Part shown: in pieces, positions 56,890 through 64,000 of the stretch
How the letters are laid out: every line of letters begins with the position of its first letter
Numbering within the stretch: the stretch's first letter is position 1
Origin: Elmis aenea
Lineage: Eukaryota; Arthropoda; Insecta; Coleoptera; Elmidae
Reading direction: 5' to 3'
Length of the DNA: 64,000 nt
Assembly (NCBI GenBank): GCA_947652605.1
Contig: OX393576.1
Span: 54,784,966 to 54,848,965 of the forward strand
The notes under the pieces: model-generated
Databases searched by the model: none
What the model saw: the letters and a program-made list of their open reading frames with translations, nothing else
Told to the model about the DNA's origin: nothing
Translations under genes and position numbers: made by a program

Positions 56890-58070
56890 CAGGGTCGACC
56901 TTATTCGAATGTTTTACGGGGTGTCTCGATTACCGTAATAGCGAAAATCTGATATCGGTCTCTTGGGCAATTTTTTTGAGAAAATAACGCCTATGTTTTC
57001 AGATTTTTATATCGCTTTCTATTTTGCCGCTACAGACATCATATTTAGAAATTTACTATAACTTCTTTATTTATTAAAATACCTAGAACAAAATATTACA
57101 AAGGTTTTTAACACAGATTTTTATGCTTAATTTAAAAACAAAATTAATTCTTATTAGCGAACTTGACTTTTGAGAGATGAAGTAAACTTATATTTTTAAA
57201 AAGAAATCCTAGTTGGCAATGACTTTATGAAAGAACATTTTTTAGCTTTCCAAAAACATATGGTTTTATACAGGGTTCTCGTTTTTCGAGGGCCACTATG
57301 GGGATCTCGTAAACGGTAAGAGTTACGACTTCGGTTAAATTAGGGCAAAGTTGTATATTCAAGTGCTTAATAATTTAACGCCAACAGAACTTATCTAGCT
57401 CTTTTAGTTTTTGAGATATAGGGAAAAAAGTAAAAAGGTGGATTTTTGTTTTTTGCCCGTAACTTTTTCATTTGATGTCGAATTTAATTTCTCTAAAAAC
57501 CTTTCTGGGGCACTTTTTGCAAGGAATCAAATTCCCCAATTACATTTTCCGTGCGACGTTTCGTTTTTTTAAAACCATCATCAGGTCAATCTTTTCTTAT
57601 GGACGCTATATCTGATTTTAACGCCAATTTGTAGAGCATTTTTTTCTGAATTCGAGAATGTATAACACTTGGAACTTTTTTGAAACAATTGGTAAAAATG
57701 GCAAAAACAAATATTTAATTTAAAACAAATCCTAATCGGCATGGTAAATAATTGTCTTTGTCCCTTTTTCCTTGGAAGCACGTAATTAAACCGCATGAAA
57801 TTACTATTAAAGGGATTTAATTTAAAAAAGTCGTAACTCTTACTGTTTACGAGATCCCCATAGTGGCCCTCAAAAAACGAGAACCCTGTATATTTATTGC
57901 AGAAAATTAAATAGATATGGCTAATTTTGTAAAACTGTCCTTATCAAAGTTTGCCATGATTTCGTAAACAACTAACGTCATTTCCTAGTAAATTTTGCAG
58001 CAGCCGCCACGATTTTATCACTTATTATGTAAACTTCTAACATATTAAACTTTTGAAAGTGTTTAAATTT
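56890..58070. mobile_element. Member of the GTGGACCAAATTCGAATG family, interrupted
   Basis: TA-CAGGGTCGACCTTATTCGAA, TGTCTCGATTACCGTAATAG and the following 350 bp match the element at 54431. After the insert at 57271-57888 the sequence resumes with AGATATGGCTAATTTT, TTTGCCATGATTTCGTAAAC and GCAGCAGCCGC, which also occur in the same order at 63828-63953. The right end is therefore not the mirrored arm; this is a different, longer subtype. Confidence 0.65.
57271..57888. mobile_element. Nested TA-flanked fold-back element, CAGGGTTCTCGTTTTTCGAG ends
   Basis: TA-CAGGGTTCTCGTTTTTCGAG at the left is mirrored by TCAAAAAACGAGAACCCTG-TA at the right. The subterminal box is GGGGATCTCGTAAACGGTAA on the left and TTACTGTTTACGAGATCCCC on the right. 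A GCGACGTTTCG ... CATCATCAGG segment in the middle (57553-57591) recalls Penelope-like termini. Insertion is into the element at 56890. Confidence 0.85.
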
Positions 58071-59876
58071 AGCCATGTTCACAATACCACAATAAACATT
58101 TATAAAATGCAAAAGAATACACGGATCTGCTTAAAAAAGTTGCATTCATTTTCAAAGTTTCGACTGATCTACCAAGCTTTATACTTTCTTTAGGATAACA
58201 GTTTATTGCTTGTCTAGTTAAATTTGTTAATTGATTTTGTCATATTCAATTGATTGTGACTGCTATTCTTTACGGAATCTTTGTTTTCCGAAACTTTCCA
58301 TCACTAATTCTCTCTGAACAAAACATATTGCACATGATTCTAGCACACTTTTATAAATATTTAAATTATATTATATTCCTGATGTTAAAATTATATTTAT
58401 TGCCAAAAACTTTACTTAAAGATATACTTAAAAGTTGATCCATGTACATCACATGTGAATCAAATGTATGTTTATTTGATTATAATATGACACATGTACT
58501 CGTATATGTAACAAGCATTATCAAAAAAACTCGTTTTCACTAACATTTCATAGAGATTTTAACCTCAAAACCTGTTTATGTGAAATATTGGCCAATAAAT
58601 TGAATTTATTAAGTGATAAAATATTATGGGATCATATAACGCAGGAACAGATGCAACTCGACGTAGCACACTATTAAAGTTTGTTGTTATTTGCTCGTTA
58701 AGGGCAATGCAATCTCAACTAAGAAGACTGAATCAATAAATATCCTCAAATTTTTTAACTGCAAACTTTTGCCCAAGCTGTTAGTGGTTAGTGTATTAGT
58801 TTCGTTTTAAGACAAACTCCACAGTCTCTCTTTTTTTGTATAACAACTGTCACTTTTCATCATAATTATACTTGCAGCAAAATATCTGTGGCTAAATTAA
58901 ACGAGATGGTTTAATTACGCGACCTACATTTATTCATGTTGTATTTGTAGGTCATTTAATAAAGAGTTAATTGATTGTGAATATTTCCTTTTATACTAAG
59001 TCACGTTTTTTAACTGATTGTACAAATGAGTAGCGCCATTTCATGAACCGAAATTTGTTTTCGTTTTATTATTTTTCTTTTCTTGTACATCCAACTACTT
59101 TCGACGTTCATTTTACACTCTTTGAATAATTCAGATATAAGTGGTGAAAGGTATGGATTTTAATACCCTCTTTGTAATAAGAAACTGTCGGATTGATGGA
59201 ATAATTATTAACTTTCCAATATTTCGACTGTTATTTGCTAATGGTGAAGAATGTTTAAGGAGTTTAGATCAAAGCGGACGTTAATGAGTTGAAAATCATG
59301 ATAATTAATCAAACCGTCTAAGCAAAGTATCGAAAAAGTTCAACAGTCAGCTTCTAAGTAGGCTTAAGTTATCATTTGTGTTAATTAGAATATGTTGAAT
59401 AACTTTTGGCCAATCTACGCGGAACGATTATTATCTTAGAGGTCCATGAAGTTGGCATCCGCATTTTAATTAGATAGCACATCTTTATACCTCTTGATAC
59501 CATTGAAAAAATTCCACCCTCGTTAATAATAAACAAATATGAGAACTCTGCAGAAGAGATGTCATGAACAGGGCATGTTCGCGAAGTGCCGGATATTTTT
59601 CTTAGGGCAGGTACAGCTTATAAATGTCCAATAAAGACACCTGAATACAATTTTCTTTAAATTGCATATCTGATTGCAACTCTAAACATTCCATTTGCAA
59701 GTTCACAGGCAATGTGTTGATGTCAATTGAGAATAGAGTAGTAATTATTATATTGAAATGGAGTCGGTGTTTCTTAAATCTAGAAATCTATACTCCAGTC
59801 CTGTGACAAAAAACAATTAATGCCGTGTATTTTTGGCTGTTTACGAGACTTTGTTTAAATAGTGTTTCTGAGTGAT
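58071..59876. other. Nothing recognised
   Basis: AT-rich. Confidence 0.4.
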
Positions 59877-59882
59877 TAAAGT

Positions 59883-60327
59883 TATACTCTGTTTACTTTT
59901 AATATACATTAAAGCTGGCTATGTTAGGGTGACAGATTCCACTCTGTATATATTTTAAGATTGTCACTTTATAAGCATTTTAGGTTATAATTTTAATCAT
60001 TTACAAAACAACGTTGCCAATAAAACAAAATTTGGAAAATATTTAATCATTTTTATAAAAATAGTATTTATATCAAAATAAGATGGCAAATACTGTAATG
60101 TATTTTGCAATTCGTCTTTTTAGGTGTTTCTTGTTATGATTTTAATTTTTTTCCCTTAACTAAACGATCCCAAATATTTAAATTTTTCTTCAAATAATTT
60201 TGGCATTTTTAATTTGCAATACAGCTTTAGAATGTAACTAAAATGTCATATTGACTTTTGGAAATGCCAACATGACAAAATTAAAACACAGCCTACCTTA
60301 ATGTATTATAAAAGTAAACAGAGTATA
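59883..60327. mobile_element. MITE with TATACTCTGTTTACTTTTA ends
   Basis: TATACTCTGTTTACTTTTAA at the left is mirrored by TAAAAGTAAACAGAGTATA at the right, with further symmetry through AATACATTAA. TA target duplication is plausible (Tc1/mariner type) but the TATA ends make it ambiguous. Interior without coding sequence. Confidence 0.7.
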
Positions 60328-61233
60328 ATGTTCTTAATCTGTGATTGTCAATAGTTCATTTTAGTTTTAAATGCTGCCATTTTCCGGTTACACGACGCGG
60401 GCCACATGAATGGGCTTTTAGGTCTCAACAATTTAAAAATAAAACTGTGGTTGTACGCTCTTACGTTCAAAAATGCATTAATGATTTGAAAATGAAACAA
60501 TTATCCACATCGACCGATAAGAATTGCACAAATATTTTATCATTCTCACTAAAAATTGTACTCCTTACGCTTTCTTATGTTCGTAAGATAGTTATGCCGC
60601 GATCTCACTATTTTTTACGCGTGTTGAATGTAAATGTAGACCTAAAAACAAATGAATACCTATTGAAGAGCACCGATTGTGGTCTGTAGTGAAATCTGCA
60701 GTACACTAGACATTGAACTTGATGGCTACCCGTGTGGAACTGCTGCGGCCGACACGCGCCACTGACCCTCGTCACGTGCGGTCGTTCTGCTGCAATAAAC
60801 AAGGAAAATGTTGCTGCAACTAAGCGATTGTTTACATCCGGGTCTGTGTTCCTTGCCTTTGAACTCTAGAAGAAGATTTGTGCAATCGAAGGATTCACAA
60901 ACACGACTTATTTCATACATTGAACAAAAAGCTAATGGCTACGCTTTCTCACTTTAAGCGATTTATAAACTTACTGGAACACAAAAAATGAGGTACAATT
61001 TTAACTCTTTTAAGGATAGATTTTCTCACAAGGCCTAAAGTAAGAGTACAGTGAGAAAAAAAATCGCGACTTTTAAGCCCATCTGATAAGATTAATTTTT
61101 AAGATAATTCAAAAATTCAAAAAGTCTTGTGTTAAGAGTAATACCTAGAGCCGTAAAGGTTTATTTTTCAGAGATTTAATAAACATTTATTTTCCTATTT
61201 TCCAAAATCAAGGCATTAACGTTTTATTCATTT
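60328..61233. other. Unassigned; GC-rich patch at 60725-60860
   Basis: CTGCGGCCGACACGCGCCAC and following bases are CpG-rich in contrast to the flanks. A 114-codon + frame (60345-60689) stops just before this patch and has no recognised domain. Confidence 0.3.
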
Positions 61234-61241
61234 TTTTAGTT

Positions 61242-61595
61242 CAGTGGTCGGCAAACCGTGGCTCGCGAGTCACATGCGGCTCTTTGGCCCCTTGAGTGTG
61301 GCACTTCCACAAAATACCACGTGCGGGCGCGCACGTACAGTGCGATTGAAACTTCGTGATGACTGGTTTGACTGCTTTGAAAGACCTGGAGAAGGAAGAT
61401 ATGTTGATTTATAACGCCTGGAATAGTATTCCTGACTCACATTATCAGCTGAAATGACTAGCGTTTGCTGTTCTTTCCTTATTCGGGTCTACATATGCAT
61501 GCGAACAAACAAAAATTTGGCTCTCAAAAGAAATAATTTCAATCGTTGTACTGTTGATATTTGGCTCTGTTGACTAATGAGTTTGCCGACCACTG
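61242..61595. mobile_element. hAT MITE, CAGTGGTCGGCAAAC ends
   Basis: CAGTGGTCGGCAAAC at the left is exactly mirrored by GTTTGCCGACCACTG at the right. The 8-bp flanks TTTTAGTT (61234) and TTCTAGTT (61596) match at 7 of 8 and fit the CTAG-centred target preference of this hAT group. The subterminal GTGGCTCGCGAGTCACATGC and GGCTCTTTGGCC are familiar from a hAT family widespread in animals. No coding sequence. Confidence 0.85.
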
Positions 61596-61603
61596 TTCTA
61601 GTT

Positions 61604-62470
61604 AGTTAAGCGGAGTTGCAGCTAGTCCCACACGAAACTAATTTTTAAAACGAATTTCAAAAACCCGATTTTTTGGAGGACATAATTTTTATATTATGCA
61701 AACTGTCTAGTAAAAGCTTTGGTGGAGTTTAGGCCATCTTTTCGTCAAAATTTGATAATAATACGTTGTTCCACGCTACCTTGGATAGAACTTTTGGACA
61801 TGGACATTGCAACTGCTAAATTAATAAACAAACTAATAAATTGTCATAGATATGTAGTCGAGGGTAACAACCCACATTTACAGAAGTTGGTTTTTAAATA
61901 TACCAATAAAATTATATGATCATGATAGTGTTCCTATATATAGCTAAATTTGAACACAATTCGTAGTCGTACGTGGTTTAATGAGCTTGATTAAATAAAT
62001 TATTTTTATGAACATATCTACACCCCAAACTTTTCTTTACTGCTTCTTCTTCTTCATCTCGACTCGTTTTGGCTTTTTAGGCGTCGGAGGGCAAAATTTG
62101 TATATTAAAAAGTTTTTAATTCTAATTTTATAATTTCATTGCTTATCATGGTAATTTGAAAAACTATCACACAAAAACTTGTTTTAATGGTTCAGTAACA
62201 CACAAATCTATTTTTGAGGTAACCAGGTTTTTCCCGAGAAAAAACACATTGAAGAGAAACTTAATAGGTGACAAAAGAAAATAAACTTGTTCTAGAAATT
62301 GTTGTTTATGAAAGTTTAAAATGTCTTTACCGTAATGCTTAACAAGAAGTTACAATGAAGTATACACAATTTCTTCTTTCAAGGAAGTTTATTCTTTGTT
62401 AGCGTATTTTTGGATTAAATACTTACATTGATTGCATGCATATCGAAAAAATAATAATTTGTGGTTATGT
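61604..62470. other. Nothing recognised
   Basis: AT-rich. Confidence 0.35.
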
Positions 62471-62480
62471 CGCCTTAACT

Positions 62481-62506
62481 ACTACTTACTTACTTACTTA
62501 CTTAAC
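62481..62506. repeat. (ACTT)n microsatellite
   Basis: ACTACTTACTTACTTACTTA continues for about six 4-bp units. Confidence 0.9.
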
Positions 62507-62950
62507 TACTAATTTGGTACCTACTATCGGAAAACATTCTTCTGAAGATGCAAAATATTCAGTGTTTTATGGGTTCGCGCAGTGTTGTTTGATAAAATGA
62601 TCAGAAATAAGCAAATCTAATGATGATGACGTACTTTAGATAGTAACTGCACCAATCCCTTGCCTAGTTTAACAATTTCTAGGGCATAGCATAATTCTGA
62701 ATATCGTTAACCTTCTAGTTCTATTAATATGCGCGTCGGTCGGCAATTAAAGTAAAATATTTAATGCAATGTAATCAAACACTGTAAGTTTGATCACTTA
62801 TTCCAAGAGCTAAGCCTTGAGATTTTTGAAAATATGATTTAAATCAAAATAAGAAGCCCAGATAGATTTATCAGCTAACATGAAAATCAAACCATATCTG
62901 TTTTATTTTTACAACATAATAGGGCACTGACTATTAAGGAATCTCTTGAG
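62507..62950. other. Nothing recognised
   Basis: AT-rich. Confidence 0.3.
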
Positions 62951-62952
62951 TA

Positions 62953-64000
62953 CAGGGTGGACCAAATTCGAATGTTTTACGGGGAAAATCTGATATCGGT
63001 CCCTTGGGCTATTTTTTGGAGAAAAGAACGCCTGTGTAATCAAGTTTTTTATATCGCTTTCCATTTTGGCACTAGGTACAGACGAAAAATTAAATTTTAT
63101 CGTTTTCAAAAATTTGCTATAACTTCTTTATTTATTAAAATCAGGGCTAGAAACCGAAAAAAATGTTGGTTAACGGTTAACCGAATTCAAGAATTTTATT
63201 TTTATAACGGTTTTTGTTGAAAAACCGGTTTTTTCCGTAAAGAACCGGTTTTGAAAAAAGCGGTTAATTTAACCGGTTTTTAACATTATTCAGATTTGGA
63301 ATGCAAAGTATAAAAAGATATTATCTATTTATAATTTTATAATATATGTACAATCAAGCATTCAGTAATTACTTTTGGTAAACTAATCACATTTAATACA
63401 GATTTTGTATTTTTTCAAAATAATTTTTATTAAAAAGAGATGTTTAAAAAACCGGTTTTTTATTATTTTGGTTAAAGGTTACCGTTTTTTTTGCCTTTAA
63501 AAATAACGGTTTCGGTTTCGGTTAAAAATCACAATTTTGGACAAAAAATAAAGGTTAACCGGTTTTTTAAACCGGTTTAAAAAACCGGTTTCATGCCCTG
63601 ATTAAAATAGGAGTAAAACCAAATTTTATACAGGTTTTATTTTACCTTTGCAATGCTTAATTTAAAAAGAAAATTAATAATTTTTTGCAACCTTGACTTT
63701 TGTGATGTAAAGTAAACCTTTTTATTTTATAATGAAAACCCTAGTTGGCCATGACTTTATATGAAAGGGCGTTTTTTTAGCTTTTCAAAAATATATGGTT
63801 CTCTATATAGGTGTTGCAAAAAACAAACAAGATATGGCTAATTTTAAAAAAAAATTCTTTTAAAGTTTGCCATGGTTACGTAAACAGGTGATGTTCGCAA
63901 TTAAAAAACAACTAAATATCATTTCCAAGTAAATTCTGCAGCAGCCGCTACGTTTCTAGCACTTACAATGTAAATTTGTAACATATTAAACTTTACAAAA
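62953..64000. mobile_element. Member of the GTGGACCAAATTCGAATG family, runs off the window
   Basis: TA-CAGGGTGGACCAAATTCGAA starts it; about 15 bp of the subterminal box region seen in the other copies is deleted (ACGGGGAAAATCTGATATCG). The sequence follows the copy at 56890 to the window end, interrupted by the hAT MITE at 63142-63600. Confidence 0.75.
63142..63600. mobile_element. hAT-type MITE, CAGGGC family, nested
   Basis: CAGGGCTAGAAACCG and GGTTTCATGCCCTG are the ends, and the exact duplication ATTAAAAT lies at 63134-63141 and 63601-63608. The interior is built of AACCGGTTTT motifs. It is the uninterrupted reference for the copy at 31470-32291. Confidence 0.9.

Noticed and set aside
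60345..60689. 114-codon frame before a CpG-rich patch
   Set aside because: No recognisable domain; start codon is not ATG; retained only as a remark.

Overview
This is an A+T-rich animal genomic window, almost certainly from an insect; the order cannot be fixed from the sequence, though the repeat mix would suit a beetle. The only host protein-coding sequence I can defend is one 144-bp internal exon of an insect DRIP/PRIP-type aquaporin at 51760-51903 on the + strand. It has a clean acceptor, a consensus donor and the first NPA box. I found no other exon of the gene, so its introns here are very long, or the rest lies outside or was missed.

Nearly everything else is transposable-element (TE) sequence or featureless AT-rich DNA. 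hAT-type elements, several with readable 8-bp target duplications, lie at 1175-1653, 2411-3362, 26104-27274, 31470-32291, 33890-35494 (with a second hAT nested at 33936-34151), 44959-47453, 61242-61595 and 63142-63600. PIF/Harbinger-type elements lie at 8378-9673 and 29845-30575 (both with MADF-domain relics) and at 13640-14463 (transposase N-terminal relic). A small Helitron derivative occupies 42850-43243. A Penelope-like element with a GIY-YIG domain lies at 52617-53306, and a broken mariner at 53640-54426. Non-LTR retrotransposon relics, mostly antisense to the strand shown, lie at 1.7-2.1, 6.35-7.2, 7.8-8.1, 37.3-37.9 and 48.9-49.1 kb, with one on the + strand at 50.0-50.2 kb. A THAP-domain relic lies at 42368-42749.

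The most distinctive component is a group of fold-back elements whose ends read TA-C(A/C)(G)GGTG and which are flanked by TA: 4352, 17634, 18573-21572, 23638-24639, 26330, 38387-39302, 45065-47342, 50439-51193, 54431-55130, 55135-55654, 56890 (interrupted by 57271-57888) and 62953 to beyond the right edge. Several otherwise different members share a subterminal box close to GGGATCTCG...GTAAGAG. The member at 45065 encloses an ORF resembling the DUF4817 helix-turn-helix of insect transposons, and two others start with a short ORF of the same type. They nest in one another and in hATs (three levels at 45 kb) and are joined end to end at 54.4-55.7 kb. This group is the best candidate for an under-described system.
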